Source of the DNA: Orientallactaga sibirica
Taxonomy: Eukaryota; Chordata; Mammalia; Rodentia; Dipodidae
NCBI GenBank assembly: GCA_036365145.1
Contig: JAEOAD010000240.1
Location: 3,410,001-3,474,000, forward strand
Length of the DNA stretch: 64,000 nucleotides
Reading direction: 5' to 3'
The notes beneath the pieces were generated by a model. That model was not told where the DNA came from. It made no database searches and saw only the letters and a list, made by a program, of their open reading frames with translations. The position numbers were made by a program, and so were the translations under genes. Of this stretch, positions 11,497 through 21,869 are shown one piece after another. Positions within the stretch are counted from its first letter, which is position 1, and each line of letters begins with the position of its first letter.

Positions 11497-12843
11497 AGAT
11501 GATGGTTTCATGCACCCAATGAAGTGAAATGGAGTCTTTGTGTGTGTCATGGGTGCTATTTAGCAACTTTGTAGCTTCCTTTATTTCCAAACAGGAATTT
11601 TTGCTATTTCATTAAAGACTGAGCATGAAAGCTAAATTACTTTGCCAACACAGACATCAAAGCATGAAGTGTACTTTCCCCATGCATTTCAGATGGTTTT
11701 CCCTTCATGTCTAACATCTCTCAGAGAGAATGTCAGAATGTAATACCTCACACCTTGAAGATTAAACACCTTCTCAGCTGGCGTTTTTGTTTCAACTTCA
11801 TTTCCTACCAACGGATAGCAGAAGCACCTTGCTCCATGTCATGTATACTCTTGGTTCTGTTTGAGCAATGAGACTGTGTTTTTAGAAGCTTTTTCTCTGA
11901 AATAAGTAAACTCTATCTTGTCTTGACATGAGCTTAGTTGTTGAAAGAATAGCTTTGTTGGACAGTAAGATAAGATTATAATAGAAACTATAATAACAGT
12001 GCCAATCACAGCTGGTAGGAAGGCTGTTATTCTTAGGCTGTTGTATTGGTAAATCATGGGATATTTCCCATGGCTTAATTTAAATTGCCTCCTTGTCAGT
12101 GGGAGCAGCTTATATTTTAAGTTCTCAAGAAAACATATTTTTTAGAAAGAACACCCTACTTCTCTTTCTGAGTAATAAAAAGAGTTCTAGAAAGAACTTA
12201 TGTCATGTAAGCAAGTACCCAGCAGACTCTTTTATTCCACACCTAACAGGGTGTCAGGTGGTTCTCACATTCACTTTTGTGAATGATGATTGCACTTGGA
12301 CTGAAAGTGTTTTTGGTTTTGTTTGGCTTGGTTTTGGTTTTGTTTTCTTTCTGATTGCACTGGATGCACATGTTCAGATAAAGACCCAGAAGCAGGGGCG
12401 AGGGATGAAGGGTAGGCCTGTGAGGAGGAAGCAATAAGTTTGAGCACCAGTTGGAATGAGGAATTAAAACTTAAAAAAAATAAAACATGGACGTAAGTAT
12501 TAAAAGGGATAAAGAAAAAGAAAGAAAAGGGGAAAAGGCAAGAAAATGTTTCTGTATATTCCACAACTTTTTTCAGAATTTTAGAATTGAAATCTTGAAG
12601 GTAAACTAAAAGGCATTTGAGAAATTAGAATTTGGATTCATTTGCTCCTGCCTTCAGAAATACAGCATTTTTCTTTTATTTGAGAAAGGGGCTTCTCATA
12701 CTTTGGTTTTAAAATTTTCTTCTTTCATGTCTCTTCCCTTTACACTTCCATGTTGCAAAAGCTAAAAACTGTGTAGCTACAATAATAAAGGGACTGTGGA
12801 TTGCTCCATTATAAAGGGATGATTCATTGTAAAGCACATTCTC
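11497..12843. other. No recognised feature
   Basis: Single-copy-looking DNA with a G/T-rich patch at 12310-12350. The overlapping frames at 12093-12564 on both strands use low-complexity Phe/Lys/Asn codons and are not convincing genes. Confidence 0.45.
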
Positions 12844-13180
12844 ATGTGATGTGCTTTGAATGATTTTATTCCCCAGCTTCATATTGTAATCTTCATCCCC
12901 AAGGGTATTTGGAAGTGGGGCTATGGGGGTGATATGAAATCACAGGTTCAGAACACTCACAATTGACATTTGTGTTCTTATAAAAGAGGCTCAAGAGAGA
13001 CATTTTCTATTCTAGTATGTGAAGACACAGCAAGGAAGGACCACGTAGGAGCCCGAAAATATGTCCTCATTTGACAGAGAATCTCTCAGGACCATGAACT
13101 TTGATCTCTTATACTAGTTAAATGAGAAATAAATTTCTCGTGCTTATCGTATTTCACCAAAGAAGTTCTAACAGACTAAG
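12844..13180 (+). mobile_element. Mammalian-wide MaLR (MLT/MST-like) LTR
   Basis: Keeps the order 'tttgaatgattttattcccc', 'ggtatttggaagtggggcta', 'cttataaaagaggctcaaga', 'tgtgaagacacagcaaggaa', 'gagaaataaatttctcgtgc' and 'aacagactaag'. This is the known layout of an old ERVL-MaLR-type LTR, including TATA-like and polyadenylation signals. Assignment to an exact subfamily needs a library. Confidence 0.75.
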
Positions 13181-13695
13181 GAACTAACTAACTTAGGAAT
13201 CTGAAAACTAGAAATGGTAGTTATATAAATAAATTATTACCACATAAATGAGACAACGTGTTGCAAGGAAACAATTGTCAAATGTACTCTTAGAAAAATC
13301 ATCAAATCATGTTATTTAATCATTACAGTTTAAAGCTAAAAAAAAATGAGGCTCATAGAGATAGATAAACAACCACAATTTTTGTTGAATGGGCAAAATG
13401 TAACATGTTGGTCTCCTGGGTGTTTAGCTCTGGGCTCTCTTGAATATATTTCATTCTCCTCTCATGTATACATTCACACCAAATTGCCTTCTTTCCAATA
13501 CTACAAGATTTTTTTTTCAAAATGACATATATATTTAATAAAAATATCCATTATTACAAGACAACAATTAAAACCAAAATATGACAACATTGGTCAATAA
13601 AGAAGTTTGGGAAGATTAACTTCATTTAAGAATAATATAATAAGATAATTTAGTTTGTATCATAATTAAGTACAAAATACTTTCATAGAGATATT
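13181..13695. other. No firm feature
   Basis: A stretch at 13310-13390 ('aaaaaatgaggctcatagag') resembles the core of a MIR but is too decayed to call. The rest is AT-rich. Confidence 0.35.
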
Positions 13696-13810
13696 TCTTT
13701 ATTTTCACAGTACACCCTCCTGTGAAGTAGACTTCCTGAGGAACATTTAGAGATATGAATACTGAAGCTCAGACACTAAGAGGTACATTTCAGATGGTAG
13801 GGCTAGTTTT
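13696..13810 (+). mobile_element. Possible MIR SINE remnant
   Basis: The order 'ctcctgtgaagtagac', 'agatatgaatactgaagctc', 'agacactaagaggtaca' resembles the MIR core ('tgaggaaactgaggctcagagaggt'). Weak similarity, recognised by eye. Confidence 0.4.
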
Positions 13811-14159
13811 TCAGTGCAGACCTCAGACTTGAAACCAGAAGTGTTCCTTCATTGTCTTGTGATATCTTGTTTGAATGTTTAACTGTCCTACCTCCCTCTA
13901 ACTCTGTTGCTTTGCTTTTAGTTTCATTCCAGTTCGGGAAATTTTGATGGGAACTGTCAAAATCAAAGAAGTTGTACTGAGAATTTTCATAATTCTGCTT
14001 CAATTGGGGGAACATTCCTAAGCATCAAGGGGAGGTAGGCTTCTGCTGGCTAGTGGGAAGGGCATGGGCTACTGGAGCCAGTTTGGATAGCTCAGAGATG
14101 GTGATAACTTTACAGCAATTGTGCTGTTGAATAACTATTTTTGGCATGTAGTTGTGTTA
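13811..14159. other. No recognised feature
   Basis: No repeat or gene signal. The frame at 13803-14015 (minus, 70 codons) is probably chance. Confidence 0.45.
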
Positions 14160-14521
14160 AATGTGTAGAGTATGTGTTGTGTGTTGTGTAATGTGTGTGT
14201 GATATATGCACATGTGTGTGTATTTGCACATGCTCCATTCACACATGTAGAGGACAGAGGAAAGAATTGGTACCTTCGTTTATTGCCCATCCGCATATTT
14301 CTTGAGACAGAGTCTCTCCACAACTCAAAGTTGTCCCTTTTTAGTCAGCAAGCCCCAGTGATTCCATATTTACTGTCTATCCTCCCAAGGACTGCAGTGT
14401 GTGGCCACATCCAGGCTTGTATATGCATGCTAGGGAATCTAACTTGGTAGTCTCAGGCCTTCTCAGACCCTCATGCTTAAGCAGCAAGTCCTTTTGCACA
14501 CTGAACCATTTACCCAGCCCC
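14160..14521 (-). mobile_element. B4-type SINE, minus strand
   Basis: GT-rich start, then 'atgtagaggacagaggaaag', 'ttcttgagacagagtctctc', a decayed B1-like body and a tRNA-like end 'cactgaaccatttacccagc'. Old copy. A B1 sits directly after its end. Confidence 0.65.
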
Positions 14522-14538
14522 TTAGATAACTATTTTTT

Positions 14539-14692
14539 TTTTTTTTTTTGGTTTTGCAAGGTAGGGTCTCACTCTGGTCCAGGCTGACCTGGAATTCACT
14601 ATGTAGTCTCAGGGTGGCCTCGAACTCTCAGTGATCCTCCTACCTCTGCCTCCCAAGTGCTGGGATTAAAGGCGTGCGCCACCACGCCCGGC
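14539..14692 (-). mobile_element. B1 SINE, young, with TSD
   Basis: Reversed B1 near consensus, ending 'gcgccaccacgcccggc' with CpGs preserved and preceded by a T-run. The 16-bp repeat TAGATAACTATTTTTT occurs at 14523-14538 and 14693-14708. Preserved CpGs and exact TSDs mark a recent insertion. Confidence 0.95.
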
Positions 14693-14810
14693 TAGATAAC
14701 TATTTTTTAAAAGTAATTTGAATGAACTTTTAATTGAACCTTATGTTAAATTTAAATACAATAAATAATCAAATTCTCAAGACTTGTGCCTTTTTAATTA
14801 CTTCACTACA

Positions 14811-14942
14811 CTAGAAAGGACACCTCAAAAAACTAAGAATTATTTGTTGAATATTCACCATCACCATCATTATGCCTCAATAAGCACTTTAACCCTTGGG
14901 TTATCAACTAGGGTTAAAGTATGGCAGAGAACTAATATATCT
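14811..14942 (+). repeat. Left arm of a 132-bp inverted repeat
   Basis: Runs from 'ctagaaaggacacctc' to 'agaactaatatatct'. Its reverse complement occurs at 15646-15777 with 128 of 132 bases identical and no gap. The similarity resumes beyond an AT-rich expansion, at 'cttaattcaaattt' (15066-15079). It matches no repeat family that I recognise. Confidence 0.9.
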
Positions 14943-15065
14943 AATATATTATATCTGTCTATCTATTTATCTAATATATATTATTATATAATTATAATTA
15001 TATATTATATATAATTGTATATATATAGTATATATGTATATATACTATATAAATATCTAATATAA
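14943..15065. repeat. AT-rich (TA)n expansion inside the left arm
   Basis: About 120 bp of TA, TAA and CTAT units. The right arm lacks it: there 'actaatatat' joins 'cttaattcaaat' directly. So it expanded after the arms formed, or it was lost on the other side. Confidence 0.8.
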
Positions 15066-15079
15066 CTTAATTCAAATTT

Positions 15080-15460
15080 TGTTTTCCATTTGTCTATATA
15101 GATTTGCAACTGTTCTTTTACAATGTGAAATCCTTTCTGGAATTTGATGTTGAGGCCCTACATGCAGAAGCGTCCTTTTGTAATCAATATAGTAAATGGT
15201 CACAGAGGTTTACTTTCCCAAACTAGTGTTAACACATACACCCAGAACTCCTGTTCACAGAGAATCACATGGGGACACATGGGGAGTCTTTGCTACCCTG
15301 CCTGTATGCAGGGTTTATTTTCCAATGAAGCATGTCCTCTACTCTCCTTAGAAGTTTATTATAAATACTATTTACTTGAGAACACATTACATCCAAAATG
15401 CACAAAATATTATTAAAATTAAAACTTTATGTTTCTTAAAACATCCACTATCAGGGTTTT
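15080..15460. other. Spacer of the inverted repeat, no recognised feature
   Basis: Single-copy-looking DNA between the arms. The 90-codon frame at 15144-15416 has no recognisable domain. Confidence 0.4.
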
Positions 15461-15562
15461 GTTTTAAGATTTTATTTTTATTTATTATTTAGAGACAGAG
15501 AAAGGGAGAGAGAGAGAGAATGGATGTGCCAGGGCATCTAGCGACTGGAAACAAACTACATA
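15461..15562 (-). mobile_element. DIP-type SINE, truncated, minus
   Basis: AT-rich tail ('gattttatttttatttatta'), GA-rich stretch and 'tgtgccagggcatctagcga', then it stops at 'aaacaaactacata'. The tRNA-like head is missing, so it is 5'-truncated. It lies within the inverted-repeat spacer. Confidence 0.8.
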
Positions 15563-15630
15563 TTGTATAATGTATTATGTTATTTTAATAATGGTCACCA
15601 AGGAGTTAATGCCACTGTCTTGTAAGATAC

Positions 15631-15777
15631 TAAATATTTGAATTAAGATATATTAGTTCTCTGCCATACTTTAACCCCAATTGATAACCAAAGGGTTAAA
15701 GTGCTTATTGAGGCATAATGATGGTGATGGTGAATATTCAATAAATAATTCTTAGTTTTTTGAGGTGTCCTTTCTAG
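15631..15777 (-). repeat. Right arm of the inverted repeat
   Basis: The reverse complement of 15646-15777 matches 14811-14942 with four substitutions. The adjoining 15631-15645 matches the segment that lies beyond the AT expansion on the left. Confidence 0.9.
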
Positions 15778-16149
15778 ACTCCTTTAGCTACACAACTCTT
15801 ACTGTATTCTGTACTGAAAGCCAAATTAATCACATGATCCCATCTCTCTTTTATCAACTTTGGAATTAAAATCAATTCATACAAAATCTAAAATTATGGA
15901 TTGAGTATCAAACAGGTTTATTGTAAAGTTTTTTTGGGGGGGGTTAGAATTGGCTTACCTGACCATTTATATGTGCCCCATTGATTTTTATTTGGGATTT
16001 AGCTTGTACTTCAGTTAATCAAACGTAAGGTCTATTTGTAAAGGACTTGATGAGACAGTAGAAATGTCAGAAGAGAAGGAGAAATCATGAGAGGCTGTGG
16101 GCTTTTGATTTCCAATTGAAGCATATAGATTAGCTAAAGGTCAATGGGA
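15778..16149. other. No recognised feature
   Basis: A G-run (about 15936-15944) and ordinary AT-rich DNA. No gene signal. Confidence 0.45.
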
Positions 16150-16155
16150 TGGAGG

Positions 16156-16855
16156 TGTTGGGCTTTGCTAGTAACAGGCTGGACATGTGAGGAGGCTGGC
16201 CTGAACTATTGGACATGACCAGGGACCCTGGGCTTTGAGGTTGCAGCTGGCCCTGTGTCAGGAAGTCCCTGGCTATGGTAACGGCCTTCCCTGTGTTGTA
16301 GGTTGTAATGAGCTGTCATCACTCAGAGTGGGCAGAACTGGCGAGGTGCTCTCCCCAGACCCCAAAAGGCTCTGACCATTCTATAAGTCAGACTTTGCCC
16401 CCCACAGTTCCTGACCTTGTGGCTAGCTGCCCAAGAGACCCTCATGTCAGGTAGCCTTCCCAACCCCCCCCACAGTTTTGAAGTCACAGCTTTCTGCTAA
16501 TCTCCTCTTCCTCCCTTCCCCCTACCTTCCCTTATCCTTTCCCCATAACATTGAATTTACTAGTCCTTCTGCCACCTAGATAACAGCCCAGAAACTATGC
16601 ATCAGATTGCCATATAGTCTGCACATGCCATCTCAACCTTCCTCAAGTGTTTATAAACCCATCCCCCCTTTGAATAAATGAGTGCTGTCCATCAGATGTT
16701 CTCCCAGGTGCTCATTGCCCCGTCATGTGTTCATGTGTCACACTCACCCATTCAGCCAGGAAGGACCCTGCTGCTTCCCTCCCAACTCCTCTCTCCCTCG
16801 CCCGGGACTTCGGTGGCCAACGACCTGGGGAAATGGGGACGGAACGAGACCCACA
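16156..16855 (+). mobile_element. ERVK-like solo LTR with perfect 6-bp TSD
   Basis: Begins TGTTGGGC and ends GACCCACA, flanked by TGGAGG at 16150-16155 and 16856-16861. It carries a TATA-like 'gtttataaaccc' near 16651, an AATAAA signal in 'tttgaataaatgag' near 16672, and a C-rich U5-like end. A 700-bp LTR with a 6-bp TSD fits betaretrovirus-like (class II) elements. No internal proviral sequence adjoins it, so it is a solo LTR left by LTR-LTR recombination. A second copy lies at 62053-62711. Short frames inside it are not genes. Confidence 0.85.
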
Positions 16856-16861
16856 TGGAGG

Positions 16862-17059
16862 GACAATTTATAGTCCCAATAAGCTTACTAAGTTAAATTG
16901 GAGACTGTTATTGACAATTTATTTTTCCTTTAAGCCACCTAAGCTACCATAGTGACTTGAGTAGACATATCAGGATATTGTAAATCTAATAAATGAAATT
17001 AGTAGCTAAATATGAGGTCATAGAAATTGAGAGGCTAAGTGAAGTAGTCTTCTGGTCCA
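16862..17059. other. No recognised feature
   Basis: Short AT-rich spacer. Confidence 0.4.
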
Positions 17060-17195
17060 ACAGTCCAATTTCCAACTTTAGTTCTGTGTCCTCAATTGCC
17101 AAACCAAATCTCCTAACCTCAACTTTACCTGTAAAACTGGAGATAGTATTAAATGTAACTTTGAGATTTTTTTAGCGATTAGTAAAATAAATACC
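17060..17195 (+). mobile_element. Probable MIR SINE remnant
   Basis: The order 'ttctgtgtcctcaattgcca', 'ctcaactttacctgtaaaac', 'tggagatagtattaaatg' resembles the MIR 3' half ('cctcagtttcctcatctgtaaaatgg'). Old and diverged. Confidence 0.5.
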
Positions 17196-17367
17196 TAAAA
17201 TCTAAATAGCAAGTTTCTACGGAGAGACCATGTGCTACCAAAATTTGGTAGCCAATATGCTATCAAAAATCTCTTGCAGATTTATATCTCATATGATTCA
17301 GTGTTAGTACTTGCATATAGGTGTGTTCTGTAGCTACTCCTGAAAGATTAATAATCCACTTTTATTA

Positions 17368-17579
17368 AAATACTTCTCTTTTTAAAATATTTCATTTAGC
17401 TGTGAGTGGGAATATGAGCACACAAAGGCCTGCTACTGCAAACAAACTCCAGAAGCATACACCATTTTATACATCTGATTTAACATGAGTACTGGGGAAT
17501 TGAATCTGGGCATCACGTTTTGCAAGCAAGATCCTTTAACCACTGCATTCTCTTTTCAGCCCCCTTGAAATACTTTTCT
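17368..17579 (-). mobile_element. DIP-type SINE, minus, with TSD
   Basis: Reversed element with 'tgctactgcaaacaaactcc', 'gggaattgaatctgggc' and 'ccactgcattctcttttcag'. The flanks are AAATACTTCTCT (17368-17379) and AAATACTTTTCT (17568-17579), with one difference. The element is old, with many lost CpGs. Confidence 0.85.
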
Positions 17580-18039
17580 GTATTATTGAAAAATAATAGT
17601 TCATTGCATCAAGTTTTCCCACAATTTGTTGTTTAATCTGTCCTATTAACAAATTGTAAATTAGAAGTAAATGTGAAGATGCACACTCCCCTCACCCTAT
17701 GGCCTTATTTCTCTCCCCAGCATATTATCTTCTCTAGTGACATTATAAGTCTAGAGAAATATTCCATTCATTTCACAGTGTCACTTTGGAGGCCCAAGTA
17801 GTTATAGAAATGCTGTTTTTGGAAATTTATGAAGAACATTAACATTTTACAATCTCTAAGGAGTCCTTCAATATGTTCGTTTGGTCCAGTGTTTCTTTTT
17901 TCATTTATTGCGCCGTATCTTGTGAGGTTCATTTTTGATGAAATATATTTTAGGGAACTTTGCTTCTCTGGATGGTAATTCTTCAACTGGAAGCAGGAAA
18001 AGCAGAACTGTTGGTTTCAACAATGTTCTTCGAGTAAGT
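17580..18039. other. No recognised feature
   Basis: Single-copy-looking DNA. Overlapping minus frames at 17768-18101 (66-72 codons) have no recognised product. Confidence 0.4.
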
Positions 18040-18170
18040 GTGTAATGAAAAGAATTGGGCTTAAGTCCTTGTTCTACACTTTTATACCAGAGCAACATCA
18101 AATTATTTCATTTCTCTAAGTCTTCATTTCCTTTTCTGTAAAAGCATAAATACATAGTACTTACATAGTA
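18040..18170 (+). mobile_element. MIR SINE remnant
   Basis: 'gggcttaagtccttgttcta', 'agagcaacatcaaattattt' and 'ctaagtcttcatttcctttt' followed by 'ctgtaaaag' keep the MIR order of head, CORE and 3' end. Confidence 0.55.
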
Positions 18171-18439
18171 TTTACATAATATTTGTAAATATCAGGTACA
18201 TTACCATAGGCAAAAATGAGACATCAGAATAACAGACGATACAGATTCAAACTCTTTCTTTACTTACTTAATTGGCCTCATTTAGTATGCACACAGGAAG
18301 AAGTTTACTATACAATTCCCATAATAAATTAGAATTAGGAAAAATATTGGAAAAAAATCTAGGCCATTATCAAGTAGTGCCTCCAAAGTCAAGTAGAAGA
18401 CTATTGATGTGTGGCTTAACAATTAAATATTTTTTAATG

Positions 18440-19030
18440 TTTACTATTATTAATTTCAAATATTTTGTATGGATACATCATGTGCTAGTACCCTCTTTTC
18501 CCTCATCCCTGTCTCCATTCTGTTGGGGACACTTTGCAAGGTTGCAGGTATTCCCCATGGGGTTGTAGTTTATGCATTGTGGGAGCAGTAGTCAGTTACT
18601 ATGGGGGGGGGAGGGCATGCCTCTGGGCTTGCCCAACCTGTGGCTATTACAATCTTTCCGCCCCCTCTTTCTCAAAATTCCTTGAGCTGAGGTGGGTGAG
18701 TTAAGTCTACTTCAGTGATGAACTCTTAGATGCCTCTGGATCTCTGCTTTGGTAAGTGAGTATCCTACATCTTGGCACTGATTATCAGATTCAGCATGGA
18801 AGCAGCACTCTTGTTTGTCTCCCCATTCCTCTGTGGATTCAGCTGTGGCTTGGCTGAAGTATAAGGGGTAGTTTATCTCCTCTGGTCTCACTACCCTCTG
18901 AAAAAGAACAGATTCTCCAATGGAGAATGAAGTCAGCATAGTTTAAATGGGATAAGCATTATTAATTTAGGGAGATTTTGATGTATGTAACCCCTCTTTT
19001 AGCCAAAGTCTAGTGAAAGTTTTGCGCTAG
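18440..19030 (-). mobile_element. L1 3' UTR, type II, minus, diverged
   Basis: Collinear with 23612-24765 and 62712-64000. Shared landmarks are 'gtagtttatgcattgtggga', 'caatctttccgccccctctt', 'gtctacttcagtgatga', 'ctctggatctctgctttgg' and 'attctccaatggagaatgaa'. It ends inside the 3' UTR, where a plus-strand L1 piece begins. Old. Confidence 0.8.
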
Positions 19031-19034
19031 AGAA

Positions 19035-19660
19035 CATAATCTTTATACAATGGAATTCTATTCTGCAGTAAGAAAAAAGCACTAATGGACAGAGTTGGAA
19101 AAGTTCATACTCAACAAACTCACACAATCACAGAAAGACAAACACTGCAGGTGTCACTTATCTGTGGTTGCTGTCATACCTGATAGGCAACTCAAGGCCC
19201 AGACAATAGGGATGGAAGGGTTTGTGGTGAGGGGAAAAGGGAAGGGGGAAATAAACACAAAATTAAATCCAAAATGAGCTGATACCATAGAAACTTTTAT
19301 CCTTGGAGATAGCCTAAGAGATAAAACCCTCATAAGAAGTAAGGGGGGAGCACCTGAAAAGTAGGGCTCTGCTGAGGGTGGGATGAAGCCTAATTTTAGA
19401 AGAAATCTTTTTTTCTGTCTCTGACCTCTAACTCCCAGGACCAGAAACTGGTTGCTACCGACATTGAGCTATTGATTGGAGAGACCTATGAGGTCCCCAA
19501 ATCAAGACAGCTTTCTGTTAAAACACTTGATTACCTGCCTGAGGCAAAAGCTAAGACCCTATTGCTAAAGACAACATATGCCTCTGACACAGCATGGATA
19601 ACTAATTATTATAGATAAATAATAAATGACTATAAGTGAATGACAAACCTCTATTTAACA
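19035..19660 (+). mobile_element. L1 3' end with a third 3' UTR type
   Basis: The ORF2 end is seen as 'tacaatggaattctattctg' and 'gaaaagttcatactcaacaa', in decayed frame. The 3' UTR that follows contains 'ggagcacctgaaaagtaggg' and 'cagaaactggttgctaccga', which are absent from types I and II. It does share 'taagaccctattgctaaaga' with them (19552-19581). Called type III here. Probably an older L1 lineage. Confidence 0.7.
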
Positions 19661-19702
19661 GAATACCCAACAAATGTGGCTCCTTTAAATCAGGCCCTCT
19701 GA

Positions 19703-20110
19703 TGTGATTTAGATATGTGGTATGTCTGCCAATGTCCGTGTGTTAGGATCTTGGTTTCCAATGGGGGAACATCAGGAAGGGAGACCTTAGGATGCTGCTC
19801 TCAAAAAGGTAATGCTAGTTTCTTCTGGTGAGTCCTGTGAAGGTGAGTTGTGGTATGAGCTTAAGCATAACCTAACCATCTCACTCACTCTCTGGCCTTT
19901 TGTTGGATGTAACCCCTCACTGCCTCAGCATCTCCCACAGTTCCATGTACCATGGTATGATGCAGTCCAGAAAGCCCTCACCCAAAATGTAAGGTTATAG
20001 GAGCTATGCCCTCCAACCACCAACCCCATGGACCATATAAGCTTCCTTTTCTCATGCTTTCACTGCACTCATGACACACAAAACTCTGCATATATTTATG
20101 CTAAACAAAA
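19703..20110 (+). mobile_element. ERVL-MaLR (THE1/MST-like) LTR
   Basis: 'tgtgatttagatatgtggta' (start), 'tttctggtgagtcctg'-like text, 'gaccatataagcttcctttt' and the decayed 3' part 'gctaaacaaaaat' follow the MaLR LTR order. Old copy, with a second LTR immediately downstream. Confidence 0.6.
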
Positions 20111-20113
20111 ATT

Positions 20114-20450
20114 TGTTGTGGTTTGAAAGTAAAAGAAGCTCATGTGTTTAAAAACTTGGTCCCATGGGCAATGCTGTTTGGGAAGATTGTGCAACTTTTG
20201 GTAGGTGGAGTCTTGCTGGAGCTGGTGGGGTCCATCTTGAGGTTATAGCCTTGCTGCACTTCTTGCCTATCCTGTCTCTTTCTGACTCTGGATGCAATGT
20301 GACAAGCCAGCCTACTGTTCCTGCAGTCATGCTTTCCCAGTTCTGACAGATGGAATGCTTGAAACTATAATCCCCTTGAAATGATAAGACCTTTTCTTCC
20401 ATAAGCTGATTCTTGTTAGGTCCTGGGAGTGGGAAACAAGAACTAATACA
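20114..20450 (+). mobile_element. ERVL-like solo LTR
   Basis: Starts 'tgttgtggtttgaaagtaaa' and has 'actctggatgcaatgtgaca' and 'tgaaactataatccccttga'. It ends 'ggaaacaagaactaatac' followed by ACA. Same family group as 33379-33715 and 51003-51632. Confidence 0.65.
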
Positions 20451-20553
20451 CAATTCTAGTATTCTTTACCACTAATTCACGTGTAGTAAACAACTCAATC
20501 CTCTAACCTTAGTCTACTGCTTTGGTCTTTTTGATTAAAATATACTATTGAAG

Positions 20554-21092
20554 TGCCAGGACCCCCAAGTATGGGTTGGGGTCTTTGGGAGTCACCCAGT
20601 GAGACAACAAGACCGAGGAGCTCGAATGCAACAACAGCAGGATTCTTTATTATCAAACCTAGGCAGGGACTCCATCCACACAGGCCAACGCAGTGGGAGT
20701 GGGAGAGAGCCCCGACCCTCAGAGGGAAGGGGTTTATAAAGGGAAAGAAACACAGTGGTTACATCATGTTGCAACTGCTGCTTATCTTAGGTCTGCAGTT
20801 TGTTTACAGGACTTATCTTTTGCAAGAGGCTGGAGGCCCCCGCGGTTGTTTATTTCTGGAATGTCCTTGAAGTAGATACTTCCCTGTCCTTGAAGTAGAT
20901 ACTTCCCAGAAACCTGACAAGGGGGGGGGGGTTGTAGTTGAGCAAGCAAGCACAGGTTACAGAAGCGAAGGTCAGCGCATTAGTCAGCTAGATCCTTATC
21001 TGAGCCAGGTTGGAGAGTTTTACTCAAAATGGCTGTTTGTTCTAAAATGGCAGTACTACCGTCAAGCTGGAGCGCTGGCAAGAGGAGTTACA
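20554..21092 (-). mobile_element. ERV solo LTR, minus, possible 4-bp TSD
   Basis: On the minus strand it carries 'tttataaaccccttccctc' (TATA-like, about 20728-20737) and an 'aataaagaatcctgctg' polyadenylation region (about 20640-20655). A U5-like end 'ctcactgggtgactcccaaa' and a terminal GGCA follow. The putative TSD GAAG lies at 20550-20553 and 21093-21096, but another 'ttacagaagc' at 20955 makes the right boundary uncertain. Inside is a 23-bp tandem duplication near 20862-20907. A 4-bp TSD would fit a gammaretrovirus-like (class I) element, but four bases is weak evidence. Confidence 0.65.
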
Positions 21093-21154
21093 GAAGCTAA
21101 AGGCAACGTGTTAATTTTATGGACTGTTATTTTTCAGTAATGCCTAAAAGCATA

Positions 21155-21345
21155 TCAAGGGGTCTAGAAAGAGTGCAGTGGTTAAAGGAACTTTCTTGAA
21201 AAGTCTGATGGCCCAGATTCAATTCCTCAGTACTCATGTAAAAGCAGATACACAAAGTAAACAAAGTGACATATGCATCTATAGTTTCTTTGCATTGGGG
21301 GCCCTTGCATGCTCCTATATGCAATACATAACATTTAATAAACCA
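21155..21345 (+). mobile_element. DIP-type SINE, old copy
   Basis: The head 'agtgcagtggttaaaggaac', then 'agattcaattcctcagtact' and 'catgtaaaagcagatacaca', keep the family order with heavy decay. It ends 'taataaacc'. Confidence 0.65.
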
Positions 21346-21450
21346 TAAGAATTATACATATAATGTTCCATCAATTTATCTTCACATTCCCATTTTTTCT
21401 ACAATGAAAATTTCATACCGATACTATAAATAAAATAAAATATTCATTTT

Positions 21451-21672
21451 GTTATTTCTTTTTATTTTATATTTATTTATTAGGAATAGAGACAGGGAGA
21501 GAGAGAGTGAGAATGGGAGCACCAGGGCCTACAACCACCGCAAAGGAACACCAGATGCGTGCACCACCATGTGCATCTGGCTTACGTGGGACCTGGAGTT
21601 GAACCAGGGTCCTTAGGCTTTGCTGGCATGCACCTTAACCACTAAGCCATCTCTCCAGCCCAGTTACTTCTT
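21451..21672 (-). mobile_element. DIP-type SINE, minus, younger of a stacked pair
   Basis: Well preserved: 'ccagatgcgtgcaccaccat', 'gcttacgtgggacctggagt', 'ccactaagccatctctccag'. Flanks are GTTATTTCTT (21451-21460) and GTTACTTCTT (21663-21672). Confidence 0.9.
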
Positions 21673-21869
21673 CATTTTTAAATAAGTATAGTGAGAGAGA
21701 GACAGAGAAACAGAAATAATAGGCATACCATGACCTTTAGGACATCAACTCCCCAAGCACTGCGTATCTGTCTTTTCATGGGCATGGGGAATTGAGCCAG
21801 GGCCAGCCTACTTTGCTAGCAAGTGCCTTTAAGGGGCCAGCCATCTCTTTAGCCCCACATGTTATTTCT
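21673..21869 (-). mobile_element. DIP-type SINE, minus, older of a stacked pair
   Basis: More diverged ('ccatgacctttaggacatca', 'ggcatggggaattgagccag', 'agccatctctttagcccc'). A third copy of the target sequence, GTTATTTCT, follows at 21861-21869. So the neighbouring DIP probably inserted in or beside this element's left TSD. Confidence 0.85.

Noticed and set aside
14172..14587. Open frames at 14172-14450 and 14399-14587
   Set aside because: They lie in a reversed B4 and the adjoining B1.
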